From IMG/VR virus record IMGVR_UViG_3300025889_000938, positions 1 through 24,011 of that record: DNA of 24,011 nt, one strand, 5' to 3'. Each line of letters starts with the position of its first letter. Positions within the stretch are counted from its first letter, which is position 1. The DNA comes from a virus. The notes beneath the pieces are model-generated. The model was not told the origin of the DNA. It was given only the letters and a program-made list of their open reading frames with translations, and did not search any database. Shown piece after piece: positions 1 through 6,356 of the stretch. The translations under genes were made by a program, and so were the position numbers.

Positions 1-86
1 CGACGGGGTGCGTCGATGTGACCATCCAGCAACGGTGTCTGGATGCCCCCATTAAAAGTGGTTTGTATTGGAGATGCGCTAGGCAT
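1..86 (-). CDS. Tail nozzle / tail tubular protein B-like, N-terminal fragment
   Basis: Only the first 28 codons are inside the window; the gene continues beyond position 1. The start ATG (84-86) lies two bases after the stop of the gp11-like gene. The visible peptide begins MPSASPIQTTFNGG and continues with a PLLDGHIDAPR stretch. That is the 'F-x-G-G ... S/P-x-L-x-G-R/H-x-D' opening typical of podovirus tail nozzle proteins (T7 gp12-like). In T7-type gene order gp12 follows gp11, which agrees. The protein would form the distal tail tube. The assignment rests on a short N-terminus plus synteny. Confidence 0.6.
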   Translation of the reverse strand, partial: MPSASPIQTTFNGGIQTPLLDGHIDAPR

Positions 87-88
87 TA

Positions 89-670
89 TTAAGCCCTCGC
101 TTTAATCCACTCATCCTGCACGTAGTAGTACGCATTATCTTCCTGTCCGTTGTACCGCTTAGCACGAGTCATTGTGGTTTCATACTCGCGGTACAAGTAG
201 TCCTTTTTCGTATTGGATTGCGTAATCTTCTCGCAAGCGTCGTATGCTAAACGAAACGCCAGTGCTTCTGTGAACAGCGGGTCCATGCGACTGACATCGG
301 TAACGCGAGAGACATAGCGGATACTGAGAGTTCCGCCTGCTACGCCGTTCGTTGCGTCAGACAGAATGTTGCCGCCCTCAATCGTGTAGTCCGTTGCACC
401 ATCCGTCTCCATCATATACAGGAAGTCGGTCGGCAACGGGTAGAGATACCCAAAGTCACCCCATACCGGAGTGCCACTGGACGACAGCTTGACGCGCTTG
501 ACCGCAAAGTTCCACGGACACTCGCGCAAGATACGGTCGCGAGTGTTGTCGTAGATGGCATCCATCACGCGAGCGCGTTCGTTATTCTCACTACGCGACG
601 AAATAACCCTGTCGCCAAGAAGCGTCAGGGCTTTATTGATAACGTCTATTTCGGTAGTGATCAAAGACAT
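89..670 (-). CDS. Tail tubular protein A / head-tail adaptor (T7 gp11-like)
   Basis: 193 residues, close to the usual length of gp11-like adaptors. The N-terminus TEIDVINKALTLLGD, followed by R-x-x-x-x-YDxxRDxILRxCPWNFA, is the characteristic signature of the family. It is followed by a PLPxDFLYM segment and a C-terminal helical part (FTEALAFRLAYDAC). The protein forms a ring between the portal and the tail nozzle. The start ATG (668-670) overlaps the preceding stop as TAATG, so translation is probably coupled. It sits directly before the gp12-like gene, as in T7. Confidence 0.9.
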   Translation of the reverse strand: MSLITTEIDVINKALTLLGDRVISSRSENNERARVMDAIYDNTRDRILRECPWNFAVKRVKLSSSGTPVWGDFGYLYPLPTDFLYMMETDGATDYTIEGGNILSDATNGVAGGTLSIRYVSRVTDVSRMDPLFTEALAFRLAYDACEKITQSNTKKDYLYREYETTMTRAKRYNGQEDNAYYYVQDEWIKARA

Positions 671-1104
671 TAGGCGACGGGAAAGTCCATCTGTGCAATA
701 GCATCTTCAAGTTTCTCGATGGTATCAAGAATCTGAGACTTCTTAAAGCCTTGCGTAAATCCACCCTCCACAGTAATGTCAACACCTGAACCGGTGGCAA
801 TACCAGACGACCCGTCATGGAATCCAGTATATCCCTCAGTAGATCCGATACCAGTCTTGCCGCCCACCCCAGTAAAGTAATACCCAATTCGATTGGACGA
901 GACCGCAGCGTTACGCTCAATGTCGTTCTGGATAAAGTTCTTTACTTTAGTGAGTGTGTCGATAAGCAGTGCTTTGGTTGTTACGGTCGTGGTGTCCCAC
1001 GCGATAGTAACATCTTTTGCATAAGTACCAGTAAGCCCGGAAGTACCAATAGTGGCTTCACCAGGAAGTTCGTCGCGGTCCATCTGAATATGATGTTCAG
1101 CCAT
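670..1104 (-). CDS. Hypothetical virion-region protein, 144 aa
   Basis: I do not recognise the family. The sequence is rich in Gly, Thr and Ser, with a helical C-terminal end (SQILDTIEKLEDAIAQMD) and no membrane segment or signal peptide. It lies between a capsid-region protein and the gp11-like adaptor, where podoviruses often carry head-decoration or adaptor proteins, so a structural role is inferred from position only. The start ATG at 1104 has an AGGAGA ribosome site about eight bases upstream. A very stable hairpin (1128-1163) lies just before that site and may limit its expression relative to the capsid genes. Confidence 0.75.
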   Translation of the reverse strand: MAEHHIQMDRDELPGEATIGTSGLTGTYAKDVTIAWDTTTVTTKALLIDTLTKVKNFIQNDIERNAAVSSNRIGYYFTGVGGKTGIGSTEGYTGFHDGSSGIATGSGVDITVEGGFTQGFKKSQILDTIEKLEDAIAQMDFPVA

Positions 1105-1127
1105 TACATTCTCCTAAACTCCGATTC

Positions 1128-1163
1128 GGGCGGCGCGGGGAAAGGAAGAAACCCGCGCCGCCC
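1128..1163 (-). promoter_or_regulatory. Very stable intercistronic hairpin
   Basis: GGGCGGCGCGGG (1128-1139) and CCCGCGCCGCCC (1152-1163) are perfect 12-bp inverted arms. A further CCGAT/ATCGG pairing lies outside them with a small bulge. The loop is purine-rich on this strand. There is no T-tract on either side, so it does not look like an ordinary intrinsic terminator. Lying between capsid and tail genes, it could protect the 3' end of the abundant capsid mRNA or attenuate downstream transcription. Confidence 0.8.
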
Positions 1164-1180
1164 TATCGGATGATGGGGGC

Positions 1181-1690
1181 TTAGCCGTTAATCAGGTATT
1201 CGACTTTGTAGGACAAAGTACCGCCCTGACCGCCAGACGCAGCGTTCACATGCAGTACGAGGTCAAACACGCCATAGGCAGGACGCGCCGAGAGTGCGCC
1301 GACTTCCCATGCAGGCATGTTGCACGTATTGATGTTTGCGGCCTCGTAGCGATACTCGGTGAAGGCGACACCGCCATCAATGTTGACAGCCGTAGCAAAG
1401 CAGTCGTCATCGACAGCAGAAGCTGCAACGCCGTCCGTGAAGCCCTCGTAGAGTCCGAGGTCAACCGTGATAGAGGTCGTCGCGAGGTCGTCACAAGCGA
1501 TCTTAAGGCTGGTGATGATGGCATCCACCGGGATGCGGCACAGGACAACCGTGTCGTCCGTAGCCAGTGCCGTGACTTCCATCGTGTCGGTTGCGACAAC
1601 CAGCGTCGAACTACCGCCTGCGTATCGTTCCGCGAGTCGCGGAGGAGTGGCCTCATAGAGAGCCACATTGGTCATGTTTTGGTTAGCCAT
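1181..1690 (-). CDS. Putative head decoration/structural protein, 169 aa
   Basis: The gene follows the major capsid gene by twelve bases, in the position of decoration or minor head proteins. The sequence is beta-rich, acidic and Ala/Thr/Val-rich. It has VALYEATPPRLAERYAGG near the N-terminus, a central VLCRIPVDAIITSLKIACDD and a C-terminal segment ending in SYKVEYLING. These patterns are common in phage capsid-associated proteins, but I recognise no named family. The ribosome site is AGGAGATATAACC before the ATG at 1690. It is probably cotranscribed with the capsid gene from the promoter at 2744-2772. Confidence 0.75.
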   Translation of the reverse strand: MANQNMTNVALYEATPPRLAERYAGGSSTLVVATDTMEVTALATDDTVVLCRIPVDAIITSLKIACDDLATTSITVDLGLYEGFTDGVAASAVDDDCFATAVNIDGGVAFTEYRYEAANINTCNMPAWEVGALSARPAYGVFDLVLHVNAASGGQGGTLSYKVEYLING

Positions 1691-1702
1691 TGGTTATATC
1701 TC

Positions 1703-2608
1703 CTATGCTTCCGAGCATTTGATTTCGACGACCTTCTCTTCTTCGAGACGGGTCGCGCCGAAAACGGCGTTTACGGTTACGTGGAAAGGCTCACCAGTGA
1801 TCTCGTCGCGCTTCACAACGCTCGTGGTCAGGTCGCGCCACAGACCAAGGCCCATGCCGGACATACACCAGAACGGGTTGCGGCGGTAGGAACTGCCGTC
1901 AACATCGAGGCGTTCCGATACGATGAAGTTGATACCGAACCACTCCTTAAGGCTCGTGCCGTTACCGGCAAGAACCGCCTGGTCCTGGTAGTCCTTGTTC
2001 ACGATCTTGGTCTGCTCAAGCAGGTCACGTTCCTGAGCCGCACTGATGGCGCAGAACATCTTGTTCATCGGGTCATCAATGTCTACTTCGTTAGCCATGA
2101 TGATCTCGCGAGCCGCCAGCAGCTTATCGACGTTCATGCCGGTTGCTGCGCCAGCACCTTCCGTTACTGCGACAACATTGGTGCCGGTCGGGAAGGCTTC
2201 ACTGTCACCACCGGAACGACCCGTCAGTGCGGTAGCGAAGAACTTGGACACAATCTCATCGTCAATCTGACGGTTGATTGCGTAGTTACCCTGACGGGTG
2301 TACGGACCCTCAAGGGCGATGTTCATCTTGAGTTTGTCGAGATCCTCGACCATTGCGCCCCACTCGAACTTGCGGGGGTGCGCCCAACGGCGGTCGTGGG
2401 TCTGCTCGATGTTCACCTTGTCGGCGTAACGAGTGGTGACTTCCTGAGCCTCGGACGATGCCAGTGTTTCAAGGAAGGCTACACCTTCACCTTTAACGGA
2501 CTGGGTCATCACGGCATTACGGAAGCGAGAGGGCTGCTGCTGAGACAGGAGCCGAAGCGAATCGGCATACGTCTCAACGTAACTGAGATAGGTTGAAGAA
2601 TCAGCCAT
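1703..2608 (-). CDS. Major capsid protein
   Basis: 301 residues, consistent with HK97-fold major capsid proteins lacking a fused protease. Features seen: the N-terminal MADSSTYLSYVETYADSLRLL, the R-N-AVMTQSVKGEGVAFLETL stretch, H-DRRWAHPRKFEW, and C-terminal TSVVKRDEITGEPF and ATRLEEEKVVEI. This layout is typical of podovirus capsid proteins whose N-terminal segment mentions a Q/E loop with 'R-W-x-x-P'. The gene follows the scaffold gene and precedes tail genes. It has its own promoter, a 130-base structured leader and a strong GGAGG ribosome site, all fitting a highly expressed virion protein. Confidence 0.88.
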   Translation of the reverse strand: MADSSTYLSYVETYADSLRLLSQQQPSRFRNAVMTQSVKGEGVAFLETLASSEAQEVTTRYADKVNIEQTHDRRWAHPRKFEWGAMVEDLDKLKMNIALEGPYTRQGNYAINRQIDDEIVSKFFATALTGRSGGDSEAFPTGTNVVAVTEGAGAATGMNVDKLLAAREIIMANEVDIDDPMNKMFCAISAAQERDLLEQTKIVNKDYQDQAVLAGNGTSLKEWFGINFIVSERLDVDGSSYRRNPFWCMSGMGLGLWRDLTTSVVKRDEITGEPFHVTVNAVFGATRLEEEKVVEIKCSEA

Positions 2609-2737
2609 TGCTGAATACCTCCATTGTTAAGCTAAAGTTAAATAGAAATACAATTTACTTTGGCTTGTCCGCAGAGCGGGGCCGATTCCTCGGTCTTTCC
2701 CGTAGCGTCAATGGGGGCACTTAACCTTGTCCATTCT
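2609..2737 (-). promoter_or_regulatory. Structured 5' leader of the capsid gene
   Basis: The predicted start point near 2737 gives an unusually long untranslated leader. In RNA sense it holds a CCGA-GGAA-UCGG hairpin (2682-2693, GNRA-type loop) followed by a CCGC-UCU-GCGG hairpin (2669-2679). CCCCCAUUG (2709-2717) can pair at eight of nine positions with CAAUGGAGG (2618-2626), which contains the ribosome binding site. GGUUAAG (2720-2726) can pair with CUUAAC (2626-2631), which overlaps the same element. The two long-range pairings compete or form a pseudoknot. It matches no riboswitch class known to me. Confidence 0.5.
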
Positions 2738-2810
2738 GGACTAACTATACTACATGGGAACTTAAAAGTCAAGAACTTAATTATTCAGTTCGTGATTGTT
2801 AAGGACTTAA
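2719..2810 (-). repeat. Four copies of TTAAGTNC around the capsid promoter
   Basis: Read on the minus strand the octamer TTAAGTNC starts at 2810 (…CC), 2780 (…TC), 2765 (…TC) and 2724 (…GC). One copy lies in the promoter spacer and two lie upstream. Spacings are 30, 15 and 41 bases. AT-rich chance matches cannot be excluded, but all four share the C at position 8. This could be an operator array. Confidence 0.4.
2744..2772 (-). promoter_or_regulatory. Sigma70-type promoter for the capsid gene
   Basis: On the minus strand, TTGACT (2767-2772), a 17-base spacer and TATAGT (2744-2749). The surroundings are AT-rich and lie downstream of an intrinsic terminator. The predicted transcript starts near 2737 and reads into the major capsid gene. 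Confidence 0.8.
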
Positions 2811-2818
2811 CTATATCT

Positions 2819-2855
2819 ATAAAAAGAACCCCCACTACTGATGGGTAGCAGGGGT
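2819..2855 (-). terminator. Intrinsic terminator after the scaffold gene
   Basis: In minus-strand sense ACCCC-TG-CTAC and GTAG-T-GGGGGT form a stem around a six-base loop, followed by TCTTTTTAT. It would end transcripts coming from the terminase-portal-scaffold genes just before the capsid promoter. Confidence 0.8.
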
Positions 2856-2861
2856 AAGACC

Positions 2862-2904
2862 GCACCCCCGAAGGTGTGCAGGGCCGACAGGTACTACCTG
2901 CCGG
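2862..2904 (-). other. Two tandem hairpins upstream of the terminator
   Basis: Directly after the scaffold stop, the minus-strand RNA can form CCGGCAGGUA-G-UACCUGUCGG (2884-2904), with a nearly perfect ten-base arm and one G-U pair. It can then form GCACACC-UUCG-GGGGUGC (2862-2879), with a UUCG tetraloop closed by C-G and one mismatch. With the terminator this gives three hairpins in under 90 bases, possibly a 3'-end protection or processing element. Confidence 0.6.
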
Positions 2905-2911
2905 GTGGATG

Positions 2912-3730
2912 TCAAGCACTCTTTTCGCTATGGATGATCTCCATCAACTGCTTGTAGCGAGCGTAGTCGGGACCAGCCATAGCTGCGAACTGTTTACGCA
3001 CACTGTCGTCCGTCTGTGCGCGTTGCATGATCTGCTCTTTCTCGTAGCGAGCCATCTCAGGGGTACGCCCGAAGTCGCTGGGGCGTTCACCCTCGACAAA
3101 CGCCTTCTCACCCAGAGCCTCGGCAATACGACGAAACGTTTTCATCGCGCCATCGTAACCCATACCAGCGATGATAATCTCTTTGGCATCCTCGCTGAGT
3201 CCAATCTCCCGCGCACCCTTCTCGGCAAGGAACAGTGACTCGTCATACTTCGGCCCCCACTCATGCTTGAGATTGTTCTCCTGCTGTGCGCGTTGCTCCG
3301 CAAGCGTTCTCTCGAACATGGACCCGCCATCAATCTCATCCTGGACGAACTGACCAAACAGCTTCTTGAACGCAGAGTTAGAGATACCCGCCTCGTGAGC
3401 GATCTGCTGATACTTAGCCACGCGCTCGTTGTCCACTTGGAAGTTATCGGGAGCCTCAATCTCGTAGCCGTCAGGCGACTCAGGGCGGCCAAGGCGGTTC
3501 CAGATATCGCCCATGTTCTCAGGCAACTCATCTTCCGGCAACCGAATCAGATGCTTCTCATCGACTCCCTTGAACTTCTCAAGGTTCCGATACGAGTCCA
3601 GCACCTTAACTGGGTCATCGAAGCCCTTCGTCTGGATGTAGCCTACCGTCTCTTCATCGAGTTCGTAGTTGGAGTACCACGGCGTAGTTGACTCTACGGG
3701 CGTTGCAGGGTTGTCACTCGGTTCCATCAT
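2912..3730 (-). CDS. Scaffolding / capsid assembly protein
   Basis: 272 residues, strongly acidic, with Pro/Thr-rich N-terminus and predicted long helices (RVAKYQQIAHEAGISNSAFKKLF; ERTLAEQRAQQENNLKHEWG). An RLPEDELPENM...RLGRPESPDGYE segment followed by a helical K/E-rich region is characteristic of podovirus scaffold proteins. The gene lies between portal and capsid genes as in T7 (gp9). The protein would guide procapsid assembly and then leave. The start is ATGATG with GGGAGACAG upstream. It overlaps the preceding gene by 17 bases. Confidence 0.85.
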   Translation of the reverse strand: MMEPSDNPATPVESTTPWYSNYELDEETVGYIQTKGFDDPVKVLDSYRNLEKFKGVDEKHLIRLPEDELPENMGDIWNRLGRPESPDGYEIEAPDNFQVDNERVAKYQQIAHEAGISNSAFKKLFGQFVQDEIDGGSMFERTLAEQRAQQENNLKHEWGPKYDESLFLAEKGAREIGLSEDAKEIIIAGMGYDGAMKTFRRIAEALGEKAFVEGERPSDFGRTPEMARYEKEQIMQRAQTDDSVRKQFAAMAGPDYARYKQLMEIIHSEKSA

Positions 3731-4013
3731 CTGTCTCCCATTCTTTGATTATTTCATCAAGTTGTTCTATGTCCTTCTGGGACATATTCATAAAAAAGTT
3801 AATGCGCCCAAGCACCTCGATACGGCCAAGCTGCTTGACCATCTCGTGCTGGTCACCCGAGAACCGCGCCTGGTTCAGGCCACAGAAGTTCTGGAGGTCG
3901 TCAAGGAATCTGCCCTGAGCATCACCCGGTTTCCCATTCCACCCAAACGCTTCGCGGTATACCTTTACAAGTTCCCTGTTCTTCTTAGCGTCGAGATAAT
4001 CCCCAATATCCAA
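3714..4013 (-). CDS. Bbp19-like small phage protein, TTG start
   Basis: 99 residues. The segment VYREAFG...GDAQGRFLDDLQNFCG resembles the Bbp19-like family (Bordetella phage), which is encoded near portal genes in podoviruses and has no settled role. The N-terminal half is helical, followed by ...EMVKQLGRIEVLGRINFFM and an acidic tail. The only start that uses the whole domain is TTG at 4011-4013. It directly follows the portal stop (TAATTG) and has GGAG eight bases upstream. The next gene overlaps its end. Confidence 0.75.
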   Translation of the reverse strand: MDIGDYLDAKKNRELVKVYREAFGWNGKPGDAQGRFLDDLQNFCGLNQARFSGDQHEMVKQLGRIEVLGRINFFMNMSQKDIEQLDEIIKEWETDDGTE

Positions 4014-5645
4014 TTACACATCTCCCATTGTTTTCTGCGCCCGTGCGCCGTCCAGTGCCGCTCTAGCAACATTCGGTGCGGCCTGCGCCATCATCATAGC
4101 CTCTTCCTGCTGTTGCTGCTGCGCGGTGATCTGATCAACATCTTCCTTAGAGCGCAACACGATGGCGGGTGTGCTGTTCGACTCAGCAATCAGACGGTGG
4201 TATGCGTCGAAGTTTACGATGTTCAGTACCTTGGGGTCGAACTGGGCAGACGCGAAGATGGTCTGGATAGTCTGTGTTGCGCCCAATGCCTCATCTGCCT
4301 TCTGGGAGTTGGCGAGCGGCGAAGTAAACTCAATCTCGAATTCACCGCCAGCCTCAACCAGTGCGTCCGGCATCTTCGGCAACAGGTTCGGGATGCTGTT
4401 CAGGATATTCAGTTCGCGCTCGATAAGGACGGAGTGCGACTCGGTTTCTTCCTGAGCAGACATTGGCGACAACAGACGCGCCTGTTCCTGGGAGCGCGTC
4501 AGAATCTCGGTGGCCGTTGACTCACGCTCGACATTGCTGACAAACAGGTCCAACATAAAGGCTTCACGGATCTGCCCATGCTCGGCCATGAGGTTGGCCT
4601 CAGAGATATCGAAACGTGCGCCATGGTTCAGCGGCATAATCGTCGGGTTACCGTTAGCATCAACACCACCAGCAACTACACGACCAGGACGAAGGTCAAC
4701 CGTGTTAATTGAGCCGTCGTCGCGCATGAGAAGCGTGGGGCGCACATTCATGTGTGCAGCTTCGATGTGCGTTTTCTTCATCTGGTTGACCATCTTGACG
4801 TTCGGCAAGATAGCCATAGCGATACCGCGCCCGTAGATTTCGCGAGGCGACTTGCAATCGCGAGAGATGGAATACGGGAACGTACTGTAACCAGTGGTGT
4901 CCAGAATCGCCCTCTCGCTCTCGTTCAGAATGTAGTACGAGATGAACTTACGATGCTCTGGACGGATACTGTCGGGGTCATAATTCTTGTTGGGTTCACA
5001 CGTATGGAGGACTTGAACCTTCTCCATCGTGTTCTTGGACTTCTGCTTCTTGATGCCCTCTGGGATCTTGTCCTCGCCAAACTTCTGCTCAAGCTGGCGG
5101 TAGGTCATATAAATCTTGCGGTATACTGTGTCTACAAAGCCCCAAGCATCCTCGTCAATATAACACTCGCTAAGATGTATAGCTTTGTGCCGAATACGGG
5201 AACCCACAAGGTCTGTAAATATAATACCATTCCCAAAAGAGAACAAGCTGCGACACTGCTCTTGCCGCTGTGACGGGTAATTGGACCCCGGACCATACCG
5301 CATTTGGAACAAAATATCCTCCACGCGGTCGAAGTATTCTCTAACTTCTTGGTCCTCGTTAAGTTCAAAGTTCTTGCTTTTCAATCCGTGCCAACGCTTG
5401 TTGCGTGGCGTGGTTACTGCATCATAGAAGGCTGATGCGCGGTTCAGGGAAAGTTCGGCAACGGAATCGTACTGGGTGCTTCGTCGCTTCTCACCGGGCT
5501 GCGCGAAGTTCTGGAAGTTCTGGTCGCGTGGTGACGTTACTTCGGCCACCTCATCCCACTGCTGCTCAAAGACTGAGCGGTCGGACTTCATGTCCGAGAA
5601 TCTGTCGCAGATTCGTTGTACTATATTTTTCTCGTCCTGCGTCAT
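4014..5645 (-). CDS. Portal protein (head-tail connector, T7 gp8-like)
   Basis: 543 residues, the usual length of T7-type connectors. Features include the helical N-terminus (IVQRICDRFSDMKSDRSVFEQQWDEVAE), DSVAELSLNRASAFYDAVTTPRNKRWHGL, FSFGNGIIF followed by HLSECYIDEDAWGFVDTVYR, the GRGIAMAILPNVKMVNQM stretch, and the C-terminal QEQARLLSPMSAQEETE...RELNIL. These are all signatures of the head-tail connector family. Twelve copies form the DNA channel. Its ATG overlaps the preceding stop (ATGA). The C-terminus carries an QQQQQEEA run, often variable in portals. Confidence 0.95.
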   Translation of the reverse strand: MTQDEKNIVQRICDRFSDMKSDRSVFEQQWDEVAEVTSPRDQNFQNFAQPGEKRRSTQYDSVAELSLNRASAFYDAVTTPRNKRWHGLKSKNFELNEDQEVREYFDRVEDILFQMRYGPGSNYPSQRQEQCRSLFSFGNGIIFTDLVGSRIRHKAIHLSECYIDEDAWGFVDTVYRKIYMTYRQLEQKFGEDKIPEGIKKQKSKNTMEKVQVLHTCEPNKNYDPDSIRPEHRKFISYYILNESERAILDTTGYSTFPYSISRDCKSPREIYGRGIAMAILPNVKMVNQMKKTHIEAAHMNVRPTLLMRDDGSINTVDLRPGRVVAGGVDANGNPTIMPLNHGARFDISEANLMAEHGQIREAFMLDLFVSNVERESTATEILTRSQEQARLLSPMSAQEETESHSVLIERELNILNSIPNLLPKMPDALVEAGGEFEIEFTSPLANSQKADEALGATQTIQTIFASAQFDPKVLNIVNFDAYHRLIAESNSTPAIVLRSKEDVDQITAQQQQQEEAMMMAQAAPNVARAALDGARAQKTMGDV

Positions 5646-5974
5646 GCTGACGGGAGAGCCACTGAGATTGTTGCGTCACCCGACGTGGCCTCGCCTGCTG
5701 TGACATTTGGCCGGATGGTCGCACCAGATGGCAGCCACACACAGAAGTATGCGTCCGCCGCCGCACCGTCCACAGACTCAGACACCGCGTTACCGTTGAT
5801 GTCGTATAGGTCTACCCACGTACCGGCTGCGGTCTGGACCTCCCACTTCATCGTGGATGAAGCCGCGTAGGTAATCGAAGAAGCGATTACGCAGGGTCCG
5901 CCAGTGTGTCGGCTGGATGCGCCCGCCGCGCCCAGTTCAGAAAACGTGTATGATACATGACTATTTTGTGCCAT
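5642..5974 (-). CDS. Hypothetical beta-rich protein, 110 aa
   Basis: Ala/Ser/Thr-rich, with MKWEVQTAAGTWVDLYDINGN and a C-terminal TAGEATSGDATISVALPS, resembling small phage decoration or Ig-like 'sample versus noise' domains. No family is assigned. Its start (5972-5974) overlaps the preceding gene and its stop overlaps the portal ATG, so the three genes are translationally linked. A virion or portal-associated role is inferred only from position. Confidence 0.7.
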   Translation of the reverse strand: MAQNSHVSYTFSELGAAGASSRHTGGPCVIASSITYAASSTMKWEVQTAAGTWVDLYDINGNAVSESVDGAAADAYFCVWLPSGATIRPNVTAGEATSGDATISVALPSA

Positions 5975-6122
5975 TCTGTGTCCCGCCCAGTGTTGGTTTG
6001 TTTACGATATTGGTTGATGCCTCACCAGAAGCCACGCGTCGTCTGCGAAGTTCCTTAGCGCGAATCTTAGCTTGGTCAATATTTGGTTGTTCCGGCATAG
6101 ACGGACTGAAGAGAGATCCCAT
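5961..6122 (-). CDS. Small basic phage protein upstream of portal, 53 aa
   Basis: MGSLFSPSMPEQPN followed by an Arg-rich helix (AKELRRRRVASG) and STNIVNKPTLGG. A 'Pro-rich N-terminus, RRR-x-x-x-G-x-S-T-N/I-I ... LGG' layout is common in tiny proteins next to portal genes in many phages; their role is unknown. The start follows the preceding stop as TAATG. The stop lies inside the start region of the next gene. Confidence 0.75.
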   Translation of the reverse strand: MGSLFSPSMPEQPNIDQAKIRAKELRRRRVASGEASTNIVNKPTLGGTQNGTK

Positions 6123-6343
6123 TACATATTGCCTTTCATCAGCCCGCGTCTAATCTTGGGCTGCGTGAACCCTACGTTTTCCTTTGCCATACTGCTTCCC
6201 AAGCCGTTATTGAGACTCTTAGGATTCTTGCTAATGCCTGAACTTGGATGACTAGACATAGGACTAACCATGCCAAGGCCACCAACAGGCTGAGCCGCAT
6301 TTCGCTTAAGAGTCTTCTGGTCCTTTCCAATAGGTACACCCAT
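6122..6343 (-). CDS. Hypothetical protein, 73 aa
   Basis: No recognised family. The sequence is Gly, Ser, Asn and Met-rich and probably disordered (VGGLGMVSPMSSHPSSG) with a basic C-terminus (KIRRGLMKGNM). I chose the ATG at 6343 (MGVPIGKD) because AAGGT lies about ten bases upstream. An upstream ATG at 6373, which overlaps the terminase stop and has GGAG before it, would add ten residues and is a real alternative. Confidence 0.6.
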   Translation of the reverse strand: MGVPIGKDQKTLKRNAAQPVGGLGMVSPMSSHPSSGISKNPKSLNNGLGSSMAKENVGFTQPKIRRGLMKGNM

Positions 6344-6356
6344 AATAGTTAAGACC

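Noticed and set aside
1250-2596. A 448-codon open frame on the plus strand
   Set aside because: It lies antisense to the capsid and adjacent structural gene, has no ribosome site and no recognisable domain. It is a shadow of high-GC third positions.
2609-2911. Known riboswitch class in the capsid leader
   Set aside because: I compared by eye with the main conserved cores (c-di-GMP, TPP, SAM, glutamine, THF, fluoride) and found no match, so I describe only the pairings.
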